A stretch of DNA of 11,182 nt, from the NCBI GenBank assembly GCA_039805565.1, contig JBDLTZ010000042.1:1-11182 (forward strand), read 5' to 3'. The DNA is from CALJIC01 sp039805565 (GTDB lineage: Bacteria > Chloroflexota > Chloroflexia > Chloroflexales > Roseiflexaceae). This document shows positions 1-5,683 of this stretch, in pieces. A program made the translations under genes and the position numbers. Every line of letters starts with the position of its first letter. Within the stretch, counting starts at the first letter, position 1. Below the pieces are notes generated by a model. It was given only the letters and a program-made list of their open reading frames with translations. It was not told the origin of the DNA and did no database searches.

Positions 1-1728
1 GAACTCCGACGTGGGGCCAGGGGTCCAGCCCTGCAGTACACCGAAGTCCGGCGCCGGGGGCGTGGGGCGGCTGAGACGGATCTCTGGGGCGCCCGAGAGC
101 CGCTGCCAGAGCGCCTCAGCAAGCTGGCCGCCGTCGAGCACGCGCGGCTGCGACCCGCCGAGGATGAGCTGGAGCGCGCCCATCTGGTTGCCGGCCAGCA
201 GCACAAGCGCGGCGCCAAGAAGCGCGGCGGCGACGTAGGACCGGGGACGGGCGGCGAACCACGAACGACGAGCGTCTGATGAACGGCCAGCGGCCGCCGG
301 CGGCTCGGGGCCGAGCTCAAGGCGCACGAGGGTCGCGACGAGCCCTGCGACCATTGCCGCGGTGAGAGCGAAGAGGGTGGCGACGCCGAGGTTGAAGGCC
401 TCGCCGGGGGTGACGCCGGCCAGGTGGGCGACGGCGGCGACCTTGACGTAGCCGAGGTAGTAGTAGTTGACATCGTACCCCGCCAGCCACAGGTCCGGCG
501 GCGGAAGGGCCGGGTCGCGCAGGACCCCCTGGAGCAGGGCCAGGTCCATCGGCTTCTCGGTGCCGGTGAGCGCGGGGCCGACGGCGCCGTTCCAGCGCAG
601 CCAGAGGCCGGCGAGGAGCGCGGCGTGGAAGAGGACCTCGGCGGCCACGAGCGCGCGCCAGCGTCGCCGGACGAGCCGGCCGAGCTCGCGCAGCCCCTGG
701 GATCGCAGCGCCCACGCGCCGGAAGCGACGAGCAGCAGGGCCACGGCGAGGACCGTAGGAGGGCCGAAAGGCGCGCGCAGGACGGCAGAGGCATACCAGC
801 AGGCCCAGCCGACGAGCACCAGCGCGGCGCCGCGCGCGAAGAGCAGGCCGCGCAGCGGGAGCGTGCGGAGCAGGAAGGCCGTGATGGGCAGGCCCGCGAG
901 ACCGAGGAGCAGCAGTGCTCCTGCCCAGCGCAGCACCGGAGCCGAGAGCGCAACCTGGAGGTCGAGCAGCAGCGGCTGGACCGCGAGCGGCTGGGCGAAC
1001 GACGCGAGCCACGCGCCCGTGACAAGCGCGACGGCCAGCGCGCGGCTTGAGAGCGCCCCGAGGCCGGTGGCCCTCAGGCAGACGGCGAGCAGCGGTGGCA
1101 GCAGCACGAGCGCCAGCAGAACGGAGGGCGGCGGCAGGCCCGGGCCGGCGCGCAGCGGGCGGAGCGCGACGGCGGAGAGGGCGATGCCAAGCGGGCGCGA
1201 GTCGACCGTCACCTCGGGAGGGGTGGCGGCGAGAGCCACGCGCGCGAGGCCGAGCGAGTCGCCGCCTCCGGGCCAAAGCAGAAGGTAGCGGCGTGGACTC
1301 AGCGCGCCGGGGCTCGGGGGGAGCTCGACAGCGGCCCGGTCGCCGAGGCCGACCGTGACGCGCGTGCCATCGGGGGCCACCGCGCCGCGCAGCTCGAGCA
1401 CGGCGGGGCGTGGGCGGGCGGGGAGCGTCAGCGCCGCGTCGCGCGAGCTCCAGCGGAAGGCGCCCGACGGGCCGATCTCGGGCTCGTAGAAGCCACGCAT
1501 CACATCTGGCCCGGCGCCCACGGCGACGTCCAGCGCACCGCTTCCGGCGAGCTGCCAGGCGAGGCAGGCGACGAGCAGCGGGACGCACCAGAGCAGGGGC
1601 CCAGGGCGCAGGGCGGGGAGCGGCGGCAGCTTCATCGGGCGGCGGGCGCGCGGGTCATAGGCGGCTCTCATGACGGAGTGGGGCGACGCCCCTCGTTGGT
1701 CGGGCTCACGGCGGCCGGCGAGCCGCAT
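1..1728 (-). CDS. Chlor_Arch_YYY / DUF2298 multi-spanning membrane protein, partial (C-terminus beyond left edge)
   Basis: Seen: an uninterrupted minus-strand frame of 576 codons from the ATG at 1728, open at the left edge. Residues about 43-62 form a first membrane segment. A polar, beta-type extracytoplasmic domain follows (about 63-200, with FYEPEIG and FRWS motifs), then six or more hydrophobic helices. The loop GTEKPMD (E391, D395) leads into the YDVNYYYLGY motif (Y422-Y424) and then AFNLGVATLFALTAA. Known: YYYxG is the hallmark of TIGR03662/PF10060, large hydrophobic proteins of Chloroflexi and archaea thought to resemble GT-C (lipid-sugar) glycosyltransferases; their substrate is unknown. 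Inferred: a plasma-membrane glycosyltransferase-like enzyme acting outside the cell. Start: ATG 1728 has an AGGAG 8 nt upstream; in-frame ATGs at 1671 and 1635 lack a well-spaced site but would also give a complete first helix. Family identity is well supported; the start is uncertain. Confidence 0.85.
   Translation of the reverse strand, partial: MRLAGRREPDQRGASPHSVMRAAYDPRARRPMKLPPLPALRPGPLLWCVPLLVACLAWQLAGSGALDVAVGAGPDVMRGFYEPEIGPSGAFRWSSRDAALTLPARPRPAVLELRGAVAPDGTRVTVGLGDRAAVELPPSPGALSPRRYLLLWPGGGDSLGLARVALAATPPEVTVDSRPLGIALSAVALRPLRAGPGLPPPSVLLALVLLPPLLAVCLRATGLGALSSRALAVALVTGAWLASFAQPLAVQPLLLDLQVALSAPVLRWAGALLLLGLAGLPITAFLLRTLPLRGLLFARGAALVLVGWACWYASAVLRAPFGPPTVLAVALLLVASGAWALRSQGLRELGRLVRRRWRALVAAEVLFHAALLAGLWLRWNGAVGPALTGTEKPMDLALLQGVLRDPALPPPDLWLAGYDVNYYYLGYVKVAAVAHLAGVTPGEAFNLGVATLFALTAAMVAGLVATLVRLELGPEPPAAAGRSSDARRSWFAARPRSYVAAALLGAALVLLAGNQMGALQLILGGSQPRVLDGGQLAEALWQRLSGAPEIRLSRPTPPAPDFGVLQGWTPGPTSEF
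254..274. repeat. degenerate 7-bp tandem repeat inside the DUF2298 gene
   Basis: The plus strand reads GCGAACC-ACGAACG-ACGAGCG, three consecutive 7-mers of the shape NCGARCN. In the protein it encodes part of a hydrophilic stretch (GRSSDARRSWFAARP) between two membrane segments, where family members often carry variable inserts. The 7-bp period does not match codon phasing, which suggests a DNA-level repeat tolerated in a loop, not a protein motif. Confidence 0.45.
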
Positions 1729-1736
1729 ACATCGCG

Positions 1737-1747
1737 CTCCTAGTATA
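1737..1747 (-). promoter_or_regulatory. Shine-Dalgarno and overlapping -10-like element upstream of the DUF2298 gene
   Basis: On the minus strand AGGAG (1741-1737) lies 8 nt before the ATG at 1728, an ideal ribosome-binding spacing. The hexamer TATACT (1747-1742) directly before it matches the sigma-70 -10 consensus at 5 of 6 positions, with no recognisable -35. If the hexamer were the real -10, transcription would start inside or after the Shine-Dalgarno and the ATG at 1671 would be favoured. The two readings exclude each other; I prefer the ribosome-binding reading. Confidence 0.35.
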
Positions 1748-1808
1748 GCGCCTGTTACGTCTGCGAGCGCAGGGGATCGGCCCGTGCCAGAGATCGGGTG
1801 AAGTACAA

Positions 1809-2085
1809 TTGTTTCTGCGCCCGCCGGTGGTAGCAGCGACCCTGGCGCTGCTGTTCGTGGTAGCGGATGGGGTTGCCGTGCTGGCCTCGTGGGCGGCCGA
1901 CCCACGGCTACGGGCGGCGTAGTGCTGTGGCAGGCGCTGCGCCCCACACCAAAAAGCAACGTATGTCTCAGACACCGGGTGAGATGCGCAATACACGTCC
2001 CCGCGAGTGGTGCGCCTCCCCGACGGCCCCGTGGGCCGGCCGTTCCCCCTGCTCACCCCCGGCTTCCCGCTCGGCTGCGGCGGCG
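1809..2085 (+). pseudogene. decayed reading-frame relic with N-terminal hydrophobic segment
   Basis: From a possible TTG at 1809 the frame reads FLRPPVVAATLALLFVVADG, a signal-anchor-like segment, up to a TAG at 1920-1922. The same frame resumes as KATYVSDTG, is broken by a TGA at 1980-1982, and goes on as DAQYTSPRVVRLPDGPVG and PFPLLTPGFP before losing coding character. The flanking residues read smoothly across the TGA, as expected of a gene inactivated by point mutations or small indels. The LPDG-type segment is compatible with a beta-propeller blade but no family can be named. It may be the 5' part of the propeller relic downstream or a separate dead gene. Confidence 0.3.
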
Positions 2086-2118
2086 AGCGGCGGACCTCGC
2101 GCCGCGCCCATCGCATCG

Positions 2119-2744
2119 CAGGGGCGGTTGTGGCGATCGGTCGAGGGGGTGCTGGCCGAGATAGCGCTCGGGCGCCCCCCGGTCTGGGCGCGCTACACCC
2201 TGGCATCACTCCTGCTGCTGGCCGTAGGAGTGGGCGCGGGGTCGTGGTGGCGCGAGCGCGCAGCGTGCGAGGCGATAACGCTCGCTCCCACGTCAGAGGC
2301 GGCCCGGATCCATGGGGGGCACCTCTGACGTGGGAGCGGGGGGACGCGGGCGGCCCCTGGCGGTATCGTGGACCGGAGGCAATGCCCGCGGCGTGCTCTG
2401 GACGTTCGCGGACGAGAGCACACTGAGCGGCGGGCCGGCGGTGGCAGCCGACGGCAGCGTACATGTGGCGACCAGAGGCCGGGCGCTGGTACGATGCTTG
2501 GCGTGAGCGACGACGCGACGATATACCTGTGCATCGCACGGGGCCGGGCGCGGCAGTGCGGGGCGTTCGCGCCCGGGCCAAGGCGCCCCTGTGGCAGGTG
2601 CCCATCGGGCGGGGCGGCGACGTGATCGGTGGGTCCGTCACGCCGAACCAGATGTACGTGGCGACCGGCGACAGCGTGCTGCACGCCATCGGAGGCGTGT
2701 CGGAGAAGACCACAGGGGAGCTGGCCCCGGCATCGGAGAGATGA
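2119..2744 (+). pseudogene. decayed membrane-anchored PQQ-like beta-propeller protein
   Basis: Fragments of one protein can be followed across three frames. First, 2119-2280 encodes SQGRLWRSVEGVLAEIALG and then a membrane helix (WARYTLASLLLLAVGVGAG, about 2182-2250). That frame ends at a TGA (2326-2328) inside an inverted repeat. A second frame gives LWTFADESTLSGGPAVAADG and SVHVATRGRAL, ending at TGA 2504-2506. A third gives GVSDDATIYLCIARG (from 2500). The first codon phase of 2577 then gives AKAPLWQVPIGRGGDVIGGS, NQMYVATGDSVLHAIGG and a stop at 2742-2744. LWxF and the 'GGPAVAADGSVHVAT' pattern are typical of PQQ-like (BamB/quinoprotein-type) blades. At least two frameshifts are needed, so no functional product is expected. 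Sequencing error could explain some of them, but not the whole pattern together with the upstream stops. Confidence 0.6.
2283..2338. repeat. perfect 17-bp inverted repeat, 22-bp spacer
   Basis: Left arm CGCTCCCACGTCAGAGG (2283-2299) and right arm CCTCTGACGTGGGAGCG (2322-2338) are exact reverse complements; the next base pair on either side does not match. The spacer contains the palindrome GGATCC. As RNA it would form a very stable hairpin. No T-tract follows in either direction, so a classical intrinsic terminator is unlikely. It lies exactly where the propeller relic changes frame, which suggests a small inserted palindromic element. Confidence 0.75.
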
Positions 2745-2752
2745 AGACCGTG

Positions 2753-2761
2753 TGGTACAAT
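2753..2761 (+). promoter_or_regulatory. extended -10 promoter-like element upstream of gmhA
   Basis: TGGTACAAT matches the extended -10 form TGn-TATAAT with one mismatch. It lies 25 nt upstream of the gmhA start, just after the relic ends. No convincing -35 is visible at 16-18 nt, as is common for extended -10 promoters. The predicted leader would be about 20 nt and contain the GGAG ribosome-binding site at 2775-2778. It probably drives the three-gene operon. Confidence 0.45.
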
Positions 2762-2786
2762 GCGCGCCACACGTGGAGAACCCTTT

Positions 2787-3377
2787 ATGACGACGAGCAA
2801 CGAGACGGTCGCCGAGCGCGTCCGCCGCTGGTTCGAGGCAAGCCGCGACGTACAGGCGCGGCTGGCCGACGAGCACGCGCCGGCTGTCGCGCGGATCGCC
2901 GATGTGGTCACGGGCACCTTCCGCTCGGGGGGCAAGCTTGTGCTGTTCGGCAACGGGGGGAGCGCCGCGGACGCGCAGCACGTGGCGGCGGAGTTCGTGA
3001 GCCGCTTCAAGCGCGAGCGGGCGGCCCTGCCAGCGATCGCCCTCACCACCGACACCTCGATCCTGACGGCGATCGGCAACGACTATAGCTTCGACCGGGT
3101 CTTTGCGCGGCAGGTGCGCGCCCTCGTGCGCCCCGGCGACCTGGCCGCGGGCATCAGCACCAGCGGCAACTCGCCGGACGTGCTCGAGGGGCTCGTGGCG
3201 GCCCGCGAGTGTGGCGCGCGCACCCTCGGCTTCACCGGGGAGCGCGGCGGCCGCCTGCGTGACCTGGCAGACCTGTGCTACCACGCCCCCACCGAGGACA
3301 CGGCCCTGATCCAGCAGGCGCACATCACCGTCTGGCACGCGATCTGTCTGGTCGTCGAGCAGGATCTGTTCGCCTAG
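2787..3377 (+). CDS. gmhA: D-sedoheptulose 7-phosphate isomerase (phosphoheptose isomerase, SIS domain)
   Basis: A 196-residue SIS-domain protein, close to E. coli GmhA (192). GmhA converts sedoheptulose 7-phosphate to D-glycero-D-manno-heptose 7-phosphate, the first step to nucleotide-activated heptoses; it is cytosolic and tetrameric. Seen: FGNGGSAADAQHVAAEF (residues 54-70), ALTTDTSILTAIGND (85-99), a phosphate-binding STSGNS loop (124-129) and the C-terminal QQAHITVWHAIC. The metal/catalytic set known in GmhA (His61, Glu65, Gln172, His180) falls at H65, E69, Q176 and H184, a constant offset of four, so the enzyme looks active. ATG 2787 is chosen because GGAG lies 8 nt upstream; an in-frame ATG at 2760 overlaps the -10-like box. 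It is first in an operon with the regulator 30 bp downstream. SIS proteins close to GmhA, such as DiaA-type, remain an alternative. Confidence 0.9.
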   Translation: MTTSNETVAERVRRWFEASRDVQARLADEHAPAVARIADVVTGTFRSGGKLVLFGNGGSAADAQHVAAEFVSRFKRERAALPAIALTTDTSILTAIGNDYSFDRVFARQVRALVRPGDLAAGISTSGNSPDVLEGLVAARECGARTLGFTGERGGRLRDLADLCYHAPTEDTALIQQAHITVWHAICLVVEQDLFA

Positions 3378-3407
3378 CAGTACAGCACCACAGCAGGACA
3401 TCGACGC

Positions 3408-4001
3408 ATGATCCAGGGAAAGCTCGGCGCCCGCCTGCGGCAGATCCGCCTCGAGCGGGGCATCACTGTGCGGGCGCTCGCCGGCCGCAGCGGCTTCTCA
3501 CCGTCGTTCATCTCCCAAGTCGAGGCGGACCTCGTGTCGCCGTCAATCACCTCCCTGGAGAAGATCGTCGGGCAGCTGGGCGTGACCCTGGGCCAGCTGT
3601 TCACCTCGCTCGAGCACGTGCCGCGGCGAGTCGTCCGGGTGGGGGAGCGCGTAACCTATAACAGCGACTGGTCGCGGAGCCGGGTCGAGGCGCTGTGCGA
3701 CATGGCGGCCACGCGGCGGCTCTCGGCGGTGCTGGTGACCTTCGCGCCCGAAGGCACCAGCGGCAAGCGCCCCGCCCTCCGCCTGCAGGATACCTTCGCG
3801 CTGGTGCTCTCCGGCTCCCTCGAGGTGACGCTGGAGGACTCGGCGGCTCTGCTCGAGGCCGGCGACTCACTCTACCTGAGCGAGGGCGACGTCTTTATGA
3901 TGGCGAATCGGACGGACGCGGTATCGACGGTGCTGCTGGTGAGCGTGGCCGGGCGCATGGATCAGCTCGGCTACGAGGCCCCGACGACCGCCGAGGAGTA
4001 G
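3408..4001 (+). CDS. XRE-family transcriptional regulator with C-terminal cupin domain
   Basis: A 197-residue regulator. Residues about 6-62 form an XRE helix-turn-helix (LRQIRLERGITVRALAGRSG, then SPSFISQVEADLVSPSITSL). Residues about 112-185 form a cupin_2 fold (VLSGSLEVTLED, EAGDSLYLSEGD). This is the architecture of the PuuR/SinR-like cupin regulators that sense a small molecule and usually repress nearby genes. Odd: the positions that hold metal-binding histidines in many cupins carry none here (RPALRLQDTFAL and GDVFMMANRTD), so a metal-independent sensor is likely. The ATG has AGGA 9 nt upstream. It lies 30 bp after gmhA and 10 bp before xthA, so it may control its own operon; no operator could be identified. 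Ligand unknown. Confidence 0.87.
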   Translation: MIQGKLGARLRQIRLERGITVRALAGRSGFSPSFISQVEADLVSPSITSLEKIVGQLGVTLGQLFTSLEHVPRRVVRVGERVTYNSDWSRSRVEALCDMAATRRLSAVLVTFAPEGTSGKRPALRLQDTFALVLSGSLEVTLEDSAALLEAGDSLYLSEGDVFMMANRTDAVSTVLLVSVAGRMDQLGYEAPTTAEE

Positions 4002-4011
4002 CGAGAGATCT

Positions 4012-4797
4012 ATGGCCGAGCGACAGCTCACACTTATGTCCTGGAACGTCAACGGCATCCGCGCGGCGGAGAAGAAGGGCTTCCTCGAGTGGCTGGGCGA
4101 CTGCGGCGCCGACGTGGTGGCGCTCCAGGAGACCAAGGCGGCACCTGAGCAGCTCTCTGACTCGCTGCTGCGCCCCGAGGGGTACCACGCCGAGTGGTGC
4201 TCCGCCGAGAAGAAGGGATATAGCGGCGTGGCGACCTACTCGCGCCTGCCGGCGCTGGAGGTGAGCCGGGGCCTGGGCGACCCGCGCTTCGACGCCGATG
4301 GACGAGTGCTGGTCACACGCTTCCCAGACTTCTACTTCTTCAACATCTACTTCCCCAACGGCGGGCGCGGCCCGGAGTGGGTGGCCCACAAGCTCGACTT
4401 CTACGCGCGCTTCGTCGAGGTGGTGCGCGACCTGATGGCGGCCGGCGAGCGCGTGGTGGTAGCCGGCGACGTCAACACCTCCTACGCAGAGATCGACATC
4501 GCCCGGCCGCGCGAGAACGCCAAGGTCTCCGGCTTCATGCCGGAGGAGCGCGCGGCGATGGGGGCGTTCTTCGAGGCCGGCCTGGTGGACACCTTCCGCG
4601 CCCTGCGCCCCTCCGAGGTGAAGTACAGCTGGTGGGCAGCGTGGGGCGGCGCGCGTGCCAAGAACGTCGGCTGGCGACTGGACTACATCTTCGTCTCGCC
4701 GAACTTACGCGCGTATGTGGTGGACGCCGATATCCTCTGCGACGTGACCGGCTCGGACCACTGCCCGGTGACGCTGACGCTGGCCCTGCCAGAGTGA
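4012..4797 (+). CDS. xthA: exodeoxyribonuclease III (AP endonuclease, EEP fold)
   Basis: A 261-residue protein of normal length for ExoIII, which cuts DNA 5' of abasic sites and has 3'-5' exonuclease and 3'-phosphatase activities in base-excision repair. All signature blocks are present in order: MSWNVNGIRA (9-18), LQETK with the metal-binding E40, KKGYSGVATYSR (67-78), NIYFPNGG with Y113, AGDVNTS with D153/N155, WRLDYIFVS with D224, and SDHCPV with the catalytic H250. These match E. coli E34, Y109, D151, N153, D229 and H259 in role, so the enzyme should be active. It starts 10 bp after the regulator; only a weak purine-rich stretch precedes the ATG, so translational coupling is likely. Its grouping with gmhA has no obvious metabolic logic. 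Confidence 0.95.
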   Translation: MAERQLTLMSWNVNGIRAAEKKGFLEWLGDCGADVVALQETKAAPEQLSDSLLRPEGYHAEWCSAEKKGYSGVATYSRLPALEVSRGLGDPRFDADGRVLVTRFPDFYFFNIYFPNGGRGPEWVAHKLDFYARFVEVVRDLMAAGERVVVAGDVNTSYAEIDIARPRENAKVSGFMPEERAAMGAFFEAGLVDTFRALRPSEVKYSWWAAWGGARAKNVGWRLDYIFVSPNLRAYVVDADILCDVTGSDHCPVTLTLALPE

Positions 4798-4804
4798 GTG
4801 CTAA

Positions 4805-4825
4805 GCGCTGAGCGCTGAGCGCTGA
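4805..4825. repeat. 7-bp tandem repeat, 3 perfect copies of GCGCTGA
   Basis: Three perfect copies of GCGCTGA lie just after the xthA stop; GTGCTAA before them (4798-4804) looks like a degenerate fourth copy. Each junction creates the palindrome AGCGCT. No coding or terminator function is evident. Confidence 0.8.
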
Positions 4826-4834
4826 GAAGCCAGC

Positions 4835-4855
4835 TGCGAGTCGTGAGTCTTGAGT
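4835..4855. repeat. degenerate 7-bp tandem repeat, 3 copies (TGCGAGT-CGTGAGT-CTTGAGT)
   Basis: Three adjacent 7-mers share the pattern NNKGAGT. They have the same period as the neighbouring GCGCTGA array but a different sequence, and they overlap a segment able to pair with the 20-bp repeats downstream. Confidence 0.6.
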
Positions 4856-4877
4856 GACCGCTGCCCCTCAGACTCAC
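4843..4877 (+). other. possible hairpin after xthA
   Basis: GTGAGTCT (4843-4850) is the exact reverse complement of AGACTCAC (4870-4877). With one bulged T (4851) the stem extends through GAG/CTC (4852-4854 with 4867-4869), leaving a 12-nt loop. The right arm recurs in each of the three 20-bp repeats, so alternative pairings exist. It may act as a weak, factor-dependent terminator after xthA; no T-tract follows. Confidence 0.35.
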
Positions 4878-4923
4878 CCCTCCCCCCTCAGACTCACCCC
4901 TCCCCCCTCAGACTCACCCCTCC
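4864..4923. repeat. 20-bp tandem repeat, 3 perfect copies
   Basis: The unit CCCCTCAGACTCACCCCTCC occurs three times without any mismatch at 4864-4883, 4884-4903 and 4904-4923. The plus strand is almost purine-free across the array. Perfect identity suggests recent expansion by slippage or active maintenance. There are no spacers, so it is not a CRISPR array. It lies about 54 bp upstream of the first DUF2382 gene, where it could affect transcription start or elongation. Confidence 0.9.
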
Positions 4924-4965
4924 GGCACGTATGTTGCTGCCACATCCTCCAGACGCGTTAACGGT

Positions 4966-4975
4966 AAGGAGGAGG
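4966..4975 (+). promoter_or_regulatory. strong ribosome-binding site of the first DUF2382 gene
   Basis: AAGGAGGAGG sits 2 nt before the ATG at 4978, giving either AAGGAGG with 5-nt spacing or GGAGG with 2-nt spacing. It is the strongest Shine-Dalgarno in the window and fixes this start. The palindrome CGTTAACG lies just upstream (4956-4963). No clear -10/-35 pair is visible before it. Confidence 0.7.
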
Positions 4976-4977
4976 CG

Positions 4978-5628
4978 ATGAGCGACAGAGCAGATCTCCC
5001 GGTGATCACCAAGGATGGCGTGCGCGGCGCAGTTGTGGAAGGCATGCCTGCGGGCGACGACACGAGCCACGTGCTGGTGCGCTTCGAGGACGGGCGGCAG
5101 ATGCTCGTGCCGAAGAGCGCGCTGGTGCAGCAGGCCGAGGGGCGCTACTACTACCTGGCCGCGCGGATCGGCGAGGTCGAGCGGACCCCAGGCGCGAACG
5201 CGCAGGAGTCGGCCGACAGCTTCACAGTGCCCGTGATGCAGGAGGAGCTCGATATCGAGCGCCGGCGCGTCGAGACCGGGCGCGTGCGGATCAACAAGCT
5301 CGTGCACGAGCACAAGGAGACGGTGGACGAGCCGCTGATCTACGAGCAGGTAGACGTGCGGCGTGTCCCGGTGGACCGCGTGGTGGAGTCCGAGCTGGAG
5401 CCGCGCACCGAGGGGGACACGCTGATCATCCCGGTGCTCGAGGAGATGCTGGTGGTGACGAAGCAGCTCGTGCTGCGCGAGGAGCTGCACATCACGATGA
5501 AGCGGACCTACGTCCACCGGCCCGAGACCGTGACCCTCCGCAGCGAGGAGGTCCAGGTAGAACGCGTCGACTCGCAGGCGCGGGCGGTGGGCGGTGGCAC
5601 CGATCATGCGGAGGGGGGAGCCCTGTAG
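4978..5628 (+). CDS. DUF2382 (YsnF/AvaK domain) stress-type protein with N-terminal PRC-barrel-like region
   Basis: A 216-residue soluble protein. Residues about 9-55 form a short beta-rich module (VRGAVVEG, HVLVRFEDGRQMLVPKSAL) resembling PRC-barrel-like domains often found ahead of DUF2382. Residues about 83-195 form the DUF2382 domain, with its two-fold pattern: VPVMQEELDIERRRVETGRV and later IPVLEEMLVVTKQLVLREEL. Known: DUF2382 proteins include Bacillus YsnF and cyanobacterial AvaK, an akinete-associated protein; the biochemical role is unknown and many are stress-induced. There is no signal peptide or membrane helix. The tail GGGTDHAEGGAL is low-complexity. A 55-bp gap and a good ribosome-binding site on the next gene, which also carries DUF2382, suggest an operon. 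Domain call firm, function open. Confidence 0.85.
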   Translation: MSDRADLPVITKDGVRGAVVEGMPAGDDTSHVLVRFEDGRQMLVPKSALVQQAEGRYYYLAARIGEVERTPGANAQESADSFTVPVMQEELDIERRRVETGRVRINKLVHEHKETVDEPLIYEQVDVRRVPVDRVVESELEPRTEGDTLIIPVLEEMLVVTKQLVLREELHITMKRTYVHRPETVTLRSEEVQVERVDSQARAVGGGTDHAEGGAL

Positions 5629-5683
5629 CTTCGCCCAAGGGCAGAGCTGACAGAGACAGGGATAGCACAGGAAGGAGCGACGA

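Noticed and set aside
424..1288. Plus-strand open frames opposite the DUF2298 gene
   Set aside because: Low-complexity Arg/Ala/Gly composition and no motifs; the minus frame has membrane helices and the YYYxG motif.
317..1588. 423-codon minus-strand open frame, very Arg/Pro/Ala-rich
   Set aside because: It overlaps the DUF2298 gene in another frame, lacks hydrophobic or domain structure, and is the usual by-product of high-GC DNA.
2283..2338. Rho-independent terminator or terminal inverted repeats of an insertion sequence
   Set aside because: No T-tract on either side, and the 22-bp spacer cannot hold a transposase; kept as an inverted repeat of unknown role.
1706..3401. Two long minus-strand open frames across the relic region and gmhA
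   Set aside because: They run antisense to clear gmhA coding sequence and encode no recognisable domain. They were considered as an explanation for 1730-2750 but the propeller motifs are on the plus strand.
4864..4923. CRISPR array
   Set aside because: The 20-bp units are directly contiguous with no spacers, and no cas gene is nearby.
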